NCBI GenBank assembly: GCA_031373695.1
Contig: JANMNC010000181.1
Span: 1-8,095 of the forward strand
DNA from: Methylotenera_A sp031373695
Lineage (GTDB): Bacteria > Pseudomonadota > Gammaproteobacteria > Burkholderiales > Methylophilaceae
DNA length: 8,095 nucleotides
Direction: 5' to 3'
Every line of letters begins with the position of its first letter. Position 1 is the stretch's first letter. This document shows positions 1 to 6,215 of this stretch, in pieces. A program made the position numbers and the translations under genes. The notes under the pieces were generated by a model that ran no database searches, was not told where the DNA came from, and was given only the letters and a program-made list of their open reading frames with translations.

Positions 1-723
1 GTAGCAAAAGCGGTTAAGCCCTTGTATCACTACCAAGGCGAACGGCCTATTTTTGATTTTTATAATATAGAAAAAGAAATTGAACGGGCTTTATCACGCA
101 AAGTAGAATTAAAATCGGGTGGATATTTAATCTTTGATCAAACTGAAGCCTTAACAACAATAGATGTGAATACGGGTAGCTTTGTAAGCGGTAAAAACTT
201 ATCAGACACCATCTTTAAAACCAACTTAGAAGCCACGCAGTGCATTGCACGTCAATTAAGGTTGCGAAATTTAGGCGGCATTATCATCATCGATTTTATC
301 GATATGGATACGGATACCCAGCGTGAAACGGTACTAGAAGAACTTAAAAAAGCGGTTAGCTTAGACCGTGCACGTACAGGCATTAACGGTTTTACACCAC
401 TGGGGCTAGTAGAGATGACTCGCAAACGCACCCGCGAAAGTTTGGCGCATTTGCTATGTGAGCAGTGTGATGTGTGCGAAGGCAGGGGCGAATTTAAAAC
501 TGCACAAACTATTTGCTACGAAATTATGCGTGAGTTGCTACGTGAATCTAAACAATTTAACGCCAAAGAATTTAAAATTATTGCATCGCCTGACGTTATA
601 AATTTGCTGCTAGATGAAGAATCTCAAAGTTTAGCCAATTTATCTGACTTTATTAACAAGCGTGTGACACTACAACCAGATAGCCAATATGCTCGCGAAG
701 CATTTGATATTGTCTGGATTTAA
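1..723 (+). CDS. rng: Ribonuclease G, C-terminal half (partial at left edge)
   Basis: RNase G is a single-strand-specific endoribonuclease of the RNase E/G family that matures the 5' end of 16S rRNA and degrades some mRNAs in the cytoplasm. The frame is open from base 1, so the true start lies outside the window. A TTG at position 22 is internal, since conserved sequence (VAKAVKPLYHYQGERP) precedes it. About 240 of the usual ~490 residues are present. Visible family marks in fragment numbering are KSGGYLIFDQTEALTTIDVN with metal-binding D55 and N57, the IARQLRLRNLGGIIIIDFID block with D98, and the zinc-link cysteines C153 and C156 in CEQC. D55 and D98 are 43 residues apart, the same spacing as E. 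coli RNase E D303 and D346. The C-terminus ends at the family's normal place, without the long scaffold tail of RNase E, which supports RNase G. It converges on the dynamin-like gene, with 35 bp between stop codons. Confidence 0.95.
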   Translation, partial: VAKAVKPLYHYQGERPIFDFYNIEKEIERALSRKVELKSGGYLIFDQTEALTTIDVNTGSFVSGKNLSDTIFKTNLEATQCIARQLRLRNLGGIIIIDFIDMDTDTQRETVLEELKKAVSLDRARTGINGFTPLGLVEMTRKRTRESLAHLLCEQCDVCEGRGEFKTAQTICYEIMRELLRESKQFNAKEFKIIASPDVINLLLDEESQSLANLSDFINKRVTLQPDSQYAREAFDIVWI

Positions 724-734
724 ACATACAGCGT

Positions 735-762
735 AAAAAAATTGCTTAAAGTGACGGTTTAA
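735..762 (-). terminator. Weak candidate terminator for the dynamin-like gene
   Basis: Read on the minus strand, a short A/T stem (TTAAA/TTTAA, plus 758-762 and 746-750, 7-nt loop) overlaps the dynamin-like stop codon. It is followed four bases later by a run of seven T (plus 735-741). The stem contains only A-T pairs, so this is a marginal intrinsic terminator. No better one is visible in the 35-bp convergent gap. Confidence 0.25.
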
Positions 763-2780
763 TTAGGTACAGGCGCAGCAACATTTAAAAAAGGCATATC
801 AGGCAGTTTTAAAGTTTTATCAAACTCAAGATTATTTTTTTCAGCTGCTTTGGCTTTAATTGCAGGTTTAACCGCTTTAACTAACTGAAGCAGCATAATA
901 TCTAGATTCTGGCTCTCTTTGGCTACAAGCGCATATTCACGCTCTACAATCGCTAATTGATTATCTAAAGCTTCTGCACTTGCTTTAGCTTCCATTAAGT
1001 TTTTACTGCGTTGCTCTAAACTGGTTTTGTGTTCATTCATTTGCGTTTTTAAAACGGTTAGCACGTCTTGCAACCAGCGGTCACAATCTTGCTCGGCCTG
1101 TGCGAATATCTTTTGTGTTTGTGTGCCAAGCCCTAAGAAAAACTTACGAATTAAAAAGTGTTTCTCTGTGAGCACGTTAACAGGATCACTGCAAAAATCT
1201 TTGGTAATTTTTTCTAAAGCTTTCATATTGTTAGTGAAGGTAGACATATCTAAGGTTGGCGGATTAAAAACTTCAAAGCCATGTTTCGATTGAAAAACTT
1301 GGTAAATATTATCAGCCAGCTTTTTAATGTCGTTGCTTTCTTTAGTAACATATTCTGCAAGATCATTGGCTTGCTTCATTAAATTACGCATACCTTGGTT
1401 TAAGCCAACCGTTGTCCAGCTATCGCCAATTGCTTGGCGGCTTTCAGCCAGCGAGGTATCTAAATACGCCAAGCTTAAATGACGCAATAATTTTTTACCA
1501 ATATGGGTAATTTTGTCGTTAGCATGATTAAAAGTTGGAATCGATGCTTCATAACGTTTTCTATCAGCGACAACTTGGGCCAATATATTTTTTGAGGCGT
1601 CGATATTTTGGCCTCTTAAGCCACGTAGCTCAGTTACTTGTGAGCGTAAATTTGTTAGGCGCTGCTGCACAATTTTGCGTGACAGTTTAATCATGTCACT
1701 ACACTCGCTGGCGACTGTTCTGCCTAAAATTTCGTGCTTGGCTTGTATGATCTGGTTACCCAAAGTATTTTCAAGCTCTAACATGCCACTTTGCTGAAGC
1801 AGCACATCATTTTTTTTAATTTTGGCTACCAACGCTTTTTGTGCAGAAACAGCAAAAACACTGTCTGGAGATACGCCAAGCTGGTGGGCAGTAATATTAA
1901 CTTGTTTTTCAATTTCATTAATAATGTCTTGTTTAGGCTTAAGGTCATCCCACAGCATGTCAATTTTATTGAGTAAAACTAGTTTATATTTAGCGCGTCC
2001 TTTAATAAACTCGTTCCAAATTTGCATATCAGATTGAGTAATCCCAGTATCTGTGGCCGTTAAAAACAGTACGGCATGCGCATTTGGAATAATATTTAGT
2101 GTAAGCTCTGGCTCTGCCCCCAGTGTGTTTAAACCAGGTGTATCAATAACAACTAAGCCACTTTTGAGTAAGGGGTGCGGGTAATTAATAATAGCGTGGC
2201 GCCATACGGGTATTTTTAGCAAACCAAGCGTTTCAAGCTCGTGAATCATGCCTATATCATGCGGGTTAAATAAGCCTAGCTCTTCGGCCTCGCCTTGCGT
2301 TACTTCTTTTTGTTCAATTAGCTTACGTAATGTTTCTTTCATCTCCTCTGGAGAATCCACATTTAACTTAAATTTTTGCCATGCATTTGGTGTGGTTTTT
2401 AAATACGTTAATGTGTCATCTGAGGCACGCGTACCAATAGGTAACAGCTTAATAGAAGGCTCTTCGCGCGAATCCCAAAAAATTTCTGTTGGGCACATTG
2501 TCGTTCGGCCGGGTTCGCTAGGTAATAAGCGTTGATTAAAATCTGCAAAAAATAAAGCATTAATTGTTTCTGTTTTACCTCGTGAAAACTCAGCCAAAAA
2601 AGCCATTACAAGCTGATCGCGCTTAAGCATTTCTAGCACATCATATAAACGCAGCTCTTGCATAGAATCGCTATGAGAGCTCGTTGCCATCCAATCGCGA
2701 TAATCGGTGATGGTTTTAGTCAGTGCGCTACGCCACTCTTGGTATTCGTTAACTTTGGTTTGTAAGGTTTCGATTGTCAT
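759..2780 (-). CDS. Dynamin-family GTPase (bacterial dynamin-like protein)
   Basis: Large GTPase of the dynamin superfamily, 673 residues. Bacterial members bind and remodel membranes, but the role of this one is unknown. Motifs in order: P-loop AEFSRGKT (63-70), G2 region GRTTMCPTE (91-99), G3 DTPG (213-216), G4 NKID (271-274), and a likely G5 VSAQK (311-315). The first P-loop glycine of GxxxxGK[ST] is alanine here, while the catalytic GKT is intact. About 110 residues lie between G2 and G3, more than in small GTPases. After ~340 the protein is mainly helical and charged, with likely coiled coil at ~365-415 and ~575-630. A modest hydrophobic stretch (FLIRKFFLGLG, ~542-552) could be a membrane-contact tip, but there is no clear transmembrane helix or signal peptide. 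The ATG at 2780 is used because the helical N-terminus starts there; no good ribosome binding site precedes it. It lies 88 nt after yggT on the same strand. Family assignment is firm; function is open. Confidence 0.88.
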   Translation of the reverse strand: MTIETLQTKVNEYQEWRSALTKTITDYRDWMATSSHSDSMQELRLYDVLEMLKRDQLVMAFLAEFSRGKTETINALFFADFNQRLLPSEPGRTTMCPTEIFWDSREEPSIKLLPIGTRASDDTLTYLKTTPNAWQKFKLNVDSPEEMKETLRKLIEQKEVTQGEAEELGLFNPHDIGMIHELETLGLLKIPVWRHAIINYPHPLLKSGLVVIDTPGLNTLGAEPELTLNIIPNAHAVLFLTATDTGITQSDMQIWNEFIKGRAKYKLVLLNKIDMLWDDLKPKQDIINEIEKQVNITAHQLGVSPDSVFAVSAQKALVAKIKKNDVLLQQSGMLELENTLGNQIIQAKHEILGRTVASECSDMIKLSRKIVQQRLTNLRSQVTELRGLRGQNIDASKNILAQVVADRKRYEASIPTFNHANDKITHIGKKLLRHLSLAYLDTSLAESRQAIGDSWTTVGLNQGMRNLMKQANDLAEYVTKESNDIKKLADNIYQVFQSKHGFEVFNPPTLDMSTFTNNMKALEKITKDFCSDPVNVLTEKHFLIRKFFLGLGTQTQKIFAQAEQDCDRWLQDVLTVLKTQMNEHKTSLEQRSKNLMEAKASAEALDNQLAIVEREYALVAKESQNLDIMLLQLVKAVKPAIKAKAAEKNNLEFDKTLKLPDMPFLNVAAPVPN

Positions 2781-2837
2781 AAGTGATTTGTAGGCTGAAC
2801 GTTAAGTTTTATTTGGTATTGATTGTTGGTTTTTATG

Positions 2838-2843
2838 TTTATA
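2838..2843 (-). promoter_or_regulatory. Possible -10 element (TATAAA) upstream of the dynamin-like gene
   Basis: TATAAA on the minus strand lies 57 nt before the GTPase start in the 88-nt gap after yggT. No convincing -35 hexamer is found 16-18 nt upstream, and there is no extended TG. In an AT-rich gap this can arise by chance, so the gene may instead be read through from yggT. Confidence 0.22.
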
Positions 2844-2868
2844 GCTTCTTAAGCAATAGGCCTAAGCT

Positions 2869-3444
2869 TTAGAAAAGTGCCAGCAATTGCAACTCTAGTG
2901 TTTTTAACACCGATATGTTGAGCATTTGAATTAAGATTAGTGCGACTAAAGGCGAAAAATCTAAGCCGCTAGCAACTGGCAAAATGCGACGTATAGGCGC
3001 AAGTATTGGTTTGGTTAGGCTATCTAAAACACCCGAAATTGGGGAGTATGGGTTTACCCAGCTCAAAATAACTTGCAGCAATATCGCGTAAAAAAATACA
3101 TCAATGCTGGTTTTTAAAACGCCTAGCAAGCTTAATCCTAAAACGCCATACCATGCGGTTGGCCCAGCTAAGCTTAGTGGAAAATCGCGCAGCCAAATCA
3201 AACAAAGCTGCAACAAAAGCTGTGTGAGTATGGCTAAAAATAAAGTTGATAAATCTATTTTCTTCCAACTGGGTATAAACGCACGTACGGGTTTAACCGC
3301 AAAATCGGTTAGGGTAATAACCATATGGCCTAGTGGGTTATTAAACGGTGCTCTTAATAACTGCATAAAAAAACGCAATAAAAATACCAGCGTAAGCAAG
3401 TTTAAAACGGTGTTAAGCAAAAAATTAAGTGCTGTAGTAAACAT
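2869..3444 (-). CDS. yggT: YggT family integral membrane protein
   Basis: A 191-residue inner-membrane protein, close to the usual ~190 of proteobacterial YggT. The protein is a tandem duplication of the YggT domain. The first copy has a hydrophobic helix (~5-29), a loop RAPFNNPLGH (31-40), the polar KPVRAFIP stretch (51-58) and a helix (~66-85). The second copy has a helix (~99-130), NPYSPISGVLDSLTKPILAP (131-150), RRILP (152-156) and a C-terminal helix (~162-178). Repeated NP and KP...R.IP motifs are diagnostic. Exact function is unsettled; the family has been linked to osmotic or envelope homeostasis and is related to YlmG, found near cell-division genes. The ATG lies 2 nt after the proC stop, with AAAGG 12 nt upstream as a weak ribosome binding site, so translational coupling to proC is likely. 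Confidence 0.93.
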   Translation of the reverse strand: MFTTALNFLLNTVLNLLTLVFLLRFFMQLLRAPFNNPLGHMVITLTDFAVKPVRAFIPSWKKIDLSTLFLAILTQLLLQLCLIWLRDFPLSLAGPTAWYGVLGLSLLGVLKTSIDVFFYAILLQVILSWVNPYSPISGVLDSLTKPILAPIRRILPVASGLDFSPLVALILIQMLNISVLKTLELQLLALF

Positions 3445-3446
3445 TA

Positions 3447-4328
3447 TTAGCGGCTACCTTTTGTATTAGAGTTTTGAACATTTTGGCTGGGTGCTGCATT
3501 ACTTAACTCATCTTGCCCTAGTTCAATGCCAAGTGTTATAGCGCGTTCGTTGGCTTTTTGAGCAGCTAAAATAATGGCTTGTTTTACATTTGAGCTTTCT
3601 AAGCTTAATAAGCCTTGTTCGGTAGTGCCGCCTTTTGAGGTGACTTGTACACGCAAAGTTGCGATAGTTTCAGTACTAGCTTCTGCCAAAAGCCCTGCGC
3701 CTTTAAATGTGGCTATGCTTAATTGTTTAGCTTCAGCTTCATTTAAACCTAATTTAATGGCTGCTTCATGCAACGACTCTATTAAATAAAACACATAAGC
3801 GGGGCCGCTACCCGATATTGCGGTTACTGCATCTAATTTTTCTTCTGAATCTAGCCACAAGGTGCTGCCAACAGCGTTTAAAACTAGGTCGGCCATAGCA
3901 ATATGTGCTTTAGAAACATCAGGCATTGCATACAAGCCTGTTACGCCAGCCTGAATTTGTGCAGGAGTGTTAGGCATAGCGCGAATGATATTGGTATAGC
4001 TGCCTAACCAGCGCGACAAGTCACATAAACGAACGCCAGCAGCGATGGATACTACTAGTTGCGGTTTTAATTGCATGTTTAAAAATGGCGCGAGTAACTT
4101 TGCAACGGCAGACAACTGTTGCGGTTTGATTGCCAATACGATTACATCGCTGGTTTGAGTGCAGCTAAGTTCAGTTGTTGTATTTACACCTAAACTTTTA
4201 CCGAGATGGTCACGCTTGAGCACGTCTAATTCCACCACGGTTATATTGCGCATATCAAACTGCTGGTTTTTAAGCCCAGTCATTAATGCGTGTGCCATAT
4301 TGCCGCCGCCGATAAATACTAATTTCAT
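3447..4328 (-). CDS. proC: Pyrroline-5-carboxylate reductase
   Basis: Cytoplasmic enzyme of the last proline-synthesis step: reduction of 1-pyrroline-5-carboxylate to L-proline with NAD(P)H. The N-terminus holds the Rossmann nucleotide loop FIGGGNMAHALMTGL (5-19). AIKPQ (66-70) and the RAMPNTPA block (116-123) follow, then SGSGPAYVF (172-180) in the dimer domain. The family signature runs from LRVQVTSKGGTTEQGL (225-240). At 293 residues it is longer than E. coli ProC (269). The excess is a polar tail, SNAAPSQNVQNSNTKGSR (276-293), beyond the conserved helices. The start is supported by AGGA five bases upstream (plus 4334-4337). It sits 32 nt after yggS and 2 nt before yggT, a gene order common in beta- and gammaproteobacteria. 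Confidence 0.97.
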   Translation of the reverse strand: MKLVFIGGGNMAHALMTGLKNQQFDMRNITVVELDVLKRDHLGKSLGVNTTTELSCTQTSDVIVLAIKPQQLSAVAKLLAPFLNMQLKPQLVVSIAAGVRLCDLSRWLGSYTNIIRAMPNTPAQIQAGVTGLYAMPDVSKAHIAMADLVLNAVGSTLWLDSEEKLDAVTAISGSGPAYVFYLIESLHEAAIKLGLNEAEAKQLSIATFKGAGLLAEASTETIATLRVQVTSKGGTTEQGLLSLESSNVKQAIILAAQKANERAITLGIELGQDELSNAAPSQNVQNSNTKGSR

Positions 4329-4333
4329 TGCAA

Positions 4334-4337
4334 TCCT
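4334..4337 (-). promoter_or_regulatory. Shine-Dalgarno of proC (AGGA)
   Basis: Minus-strand AGGA followed by five bases and ATG. It fixes the proC start in the short gap after yggS. Confidence 0.7.
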
Positions 4338-4360
4338 AATTTATTTTTGCGGCTTTTTAT

Positions 4361-5059
4361 TTAAGCCAAGTCATTATTGTAAGGCCTATCACCAAATAGC
4401 GCCGAGCCAATGCGCACTATGGTAGCACCTTCATAAATAGCTGCAATATAGTCATCAGACATGCCGATAGATAAAGTATCAAGCGCAAGCCCTTGAGCGT
4501 TTAATTGTTTAAATGCGTCACTCACAATTTTAAACTGCGCACGTTGGCTGGCACTATCTTTAGCGGGTGCAGGTATTGCCATCAAGCCACGTAACTTAAG
4601 ATTTGGCAGCTTATTAATGGCTAATGCTAACTCTGTAATCTCATCTAAATTTGCACCACTTTTTGATTGCTCTAAGCTACTGTTAAATTGTATGCAAACA
4701 TTTAATTGGCCTAGCGATTGTGGTCGTGCATCGTTTAGCCGCGTTGCAATTTTTAGCCTATCGACTGAATGTACCCAGCTAAAATGTTGTGCAATTAATT
4801 GCGTTTTATTGCTTTGTATGGGGCCAATAAAATGCCACTCAATGGCTAAATCTTTGAGCTGCTCTTGTTTTAATACAGCTTCCTGCACGTAATTTTCACC
4901 AAAGCTGTGTTGACCTGCCGAATAAGCCAGCCGTATTTTATCGGCAGACTGCGATTTGCTTACTGCTAGTAAGTTGACGTGATCAACACGCTTAGCGGCC
5001 AGCGTAGCAAGCAGAATATTTGCTTGAATTGCTTGCAAGGAATCGGCAATTATGGTCAT
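4361..5059 (-). CDS. yggS: YggS-family pyridoxal phosphate homeostasis protein (PLPHP)
   Basis: Cytoplasmic PLP-binding protein that buffers and supplies vitamin B6 cofactor. It has the fold of the alanine racemase N-terminal barrel but no known catalytic activity. At 232 residues it has the usual length. The PLP Schiff-base lysine is K35 in LLAVSKSQ. Other family blocks are FGENYVQEA (53-61), WHFIGPIQSNKT (75-86), VHSVDRL (95-101), LMAIPAP (159-165), and the phosphate-binding C-terminal pair GMSDDYIAAI and RIGSALFG. The start at 5059 gives the expected N-terminal helix, but no Shine-Dalgarno-like sequence precedes it (GTCTTTGAATT before ATG). It is the first gene of the minus-strand cluster, diverges from pilT, and is probably driven by the extended -10 at 5124-5132. 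Confidence 0.95.
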   Translation of the reverse strand: MTIIADSLQAIQANILLATLAAKRVDHVNLLAVSKSQSADKIRLAYSAGQHSFGENYVQEAVLKQEQLKDLAIEWHFIGPIQSNKTQLIAQHFSWVHSVDRLKIATRLNDARPQSLGQLNVCIQFNSSLEQSKSGANLDEITELALAINKLPNLKLRGLMAIPAPAKDSASQRAQFKIVSDAFKQLNAQGLALDTLSIGMSDDYIAAIYEGATIVRIGSALFGDRPYNNDLA

Positions 5060-5085
5060 AATTCAAAGACTTTAAACAATTAACT

Positions 5086-5113
5086 TTGTGTAAAACATTA
5101 AGAAGCTTAATAT
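5086..5113 (+). promoter_or_regulatory. Candidate sigma-70-type promoter of pilT-pilU
   Basis: TTGTGT (5086-5091) and TAATAT (5108-5113) are separated by 16 nt. The matches to consensus are 3/6 and 4/6. Predicted transcription would begin near 5120, leaving a leader of about 23 nt that contains the AGGAG ribosome binding site. The region is AT-rich, so the match is only suggestive. Confidence 0.35.
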
Positions 5114-5118
5114 TAATG
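5096..5118. repeat. Nested AT-rich inverted repeats in the yggS/pilT divergent gap
   Basis: CATTAA (5096-5101) and TTAATG (5113-5118) form an inverted pair with an 11-nt spacer. Inside are TTAAG-AAG-CTTAA (5098-5110) and the perfect palindrome TTAATATTAA (5107-5116). The position between divergent starts is where an operator could lie, but such symmetry is easy to obtain in AT-rich DNA. Confidence 0.3.
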
Positions 5119-5123
5119 CCCTA

Positions 5124-5132
5124 ATTATAGCA
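5124..5132 (-). promoter_or_regulatory. Extended -10 promoter for the yggS-proC-yggT cluster
   Basis: Minus-strand TGCTATAAT is a perfect TATAAT hexamer with the TGn extension. No good -35 lies 17-18 nt upstream (that region is the first codons of pilT), as is usual for extended -10 promoters. Transcription would begin near 5117, giving a leader of about 58 nt before the yggS ATG. The element abuts the pilT ribosome binding site. Confidence 0.5.
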
Positions 5133-5136
5133 GGAG
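5132..5136 (+). promoter_or_regulatory. Shine-Dalgarno of pilT (AGGAG)
   Basis: AGGAG with six bases to the GTG at 5143. This strong site decides the GTG start over any internal ATG, and it gives the conserved N-terminus MDISDLLAFSVKNKASDLHL. Confidence 0.8.
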
Positions 5137-5142
5137 CACAGC

Positions 5143-6186
5143 GTGGATATTTCAGATTTACTTGCCTTCTCAGTTAAGAATAAAGCATCCGATTTGCATT
5201 TGTCAGCAGGCTTGCCGCCGATGATTAGGGTACACGGCGATATTCGTAAGATAAATGTACCTGCCTTTGATCACACCCAAGTGCATGGCATGGTGTATGA
5301 CATTATGAATGATGGGCAACGCAAAGTGTATGAAGAAACACTAGAGTGCGATTTTTCGTTTGAAATACCCAATTTAGCGCGCTTTCGTGTCAATGCGTTT
5401 AATCATAATCGAGGCTCTGGGGCGGTTTTTAGAACCATTCCGTCTAAAATTTTAACGCTAGAGCAATTAAATTGCCCTGCAATTTTTAAAGAGATTGCCA
5501 ATACACCGCGCGGTATTGTGCTGGTAACAGGGCCTACTGGCTCTGGTAAATCAACCACACTAGCCGCCATGGTAGATTATGTGAACGAAAATGAAATGGG
5601 ACATATTTTAACGGTTGAAGACCCGATTGAGTTTGTGCACACCAGTAAGAAATGTTTGATTAATCAACGCGAAGTTGGGCCTCATACCTTGTCTTTTCAA
5701 AATGCATTACGCTCTGCGCTGCGTGAAGATCCAGATGTTATTTTAGTGGGTGAAATGCGTGATTTGGAAACCATTCGACTAGCACTAAGTGCAGCCGAAA
5801 CAGGCCATTTGGTGTTTGGCACCTTACACACCAGCTCTGCTGCCAAAACGGTAGATCGTATTGTCGATGTGTTCCCTGCGGCAGAAAAAGAAATGGTTCG
5901 TTCAATGCTATCTGAGTCGTTGCGCTCGGTTATTTCGCAAACTTTATGCAAAACTAAAGATGAGCAAGGTCGTGTGGCGGCGCATGAGATTATGATTGGT
6001 ACACCAGCCATTAGAAACTTAATTCGTGAAAATAAAGTAGCGCAAATGTATTCTGCAATTCAAACAGGCCAAAATGTAGGTATGCAAACGCTCGATCAAA
6101 ACTTGCAAGATTTAGTGCGCCGTAATGTTATTTCGGTAACTGAGGCACGCAGTAAAGCTTCTAATAAAGATTCAATTATTGGTTAA
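5143..6186 (+). CDS. pilT: Type IV pilus retraction ATPase PilT
   Basis: Hexameric cytoplasmic ATPase at the base of the type IV pilus that powers pilin depolymerisation, giving twitching motility, DNA uptake and surface sensing. At 347 residues it has normal length. The N-terminal PAS-like domain carries KNKASDLHLSAGLPPMIR (12-29). The RecA-like domain has Walker A GPTGSGKST (130-138), the Asp box TVEDPIEF (157-164), Walker B VILVGEMRD (199-207) with E204, and the His box GHLVFGTLHT (221-230). The PilT-type AIRNLIRENK segment (289-298) near the C-terminus separates it from the extension ATPase PilB. It starts with GTG behind a strong AGGAG. PilU follows 29 nt later, so the two are probably co-transcribed. 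No pilin or PilB/C/D gene is in the window, as is common where pilTU forms its own locus. Confidence 0.97.
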   Translation: MDISDLLAFSVKNKASDLHLSAGLPPMIRVHGDIRKINVPAFDHTQVHGMVYDIMNDGQRKVYEETLECDFSFEIPNLARFRVNAFNHNRGSGAVFRTIPSKILTLEQLNCPAIFKEIANTPRGIVLVTGPTGSGKSTTLAAMVDYVNENEMGHILTVEDPIEFVHTSKKCLINQREVGPHTLSFQNALRSALREDPDVILVGEMRDLETIRLALSAAETGHLVFGTLHTSSAAKTVDRIVDVFPAAEKEMVRSMLSESLRSVISQTLCKTKDEQGRVAAHEIMIGTPAIRNLIRENKVAQMYSAIQTGQNVGMQTLDQNLQDLVRRNVISVTEARSKASNKDSIIG

Positions 6187-6205
6187 TAATTTTAAGTATA
6201 GTCTT

Positions 6206-6209
6206 AGGA
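6206..6209 (+). promoter_or_regulatory. Shine-Dalgarno of pilU (AGGA)
   Basis: AGGA six bases before the ATG at 6216 in the 29-nt pilT-pilU gap. The gap shows no hairpin or promoter, which fits co-transcription. Confidence 0.7.
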
Positions 6210-6215
6210 TAAAAG

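Noticed and set aside
22..723. RNase G starting at the TTG at position 22
   Set aside because: Conserved RNase G residues continue in frame upstream to base 1, and the S1 domain and first half of the enzyme would be missing. The gene is cut by the window edge, not short.
2248..2535. Open frame of 95 codons on the plus strand over the dynamin-like gene
   Set aside because: It is antisense to the GTPase domain coding sequence, with no ribosome binding site or family resemblance.
759..2780. Possible anti-phage or toxin-export dynamin system
   Set aside because: No second dynamin, no partner gene, no mobile-element or defence-gene context. The neighbours are stable housekeeping genes.
3104..3469. 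Open frame of 121 codons on the plus strand over yggT
   Set aside because: It is antisense to a well-supported membrane protein gene and low in recognisable features. It is a chance frame.
4351..4367. Hairpin GGCTT/AAGCC between yggS and proC as a terminator or attenuator
   Set aside because: Only a five-bp stem with a seven-nt A/T loop and no U-run after it on the transcribed strand. Too weak to call in an operon gap of 32 nt.
5697..6011. Open frame of 104 codons on the minus strand inside pilT
   Set aside because: It lies wholly within the strongly conserved PilT motor domain and its product resembles no family I know. It is a shadow of the real gene.
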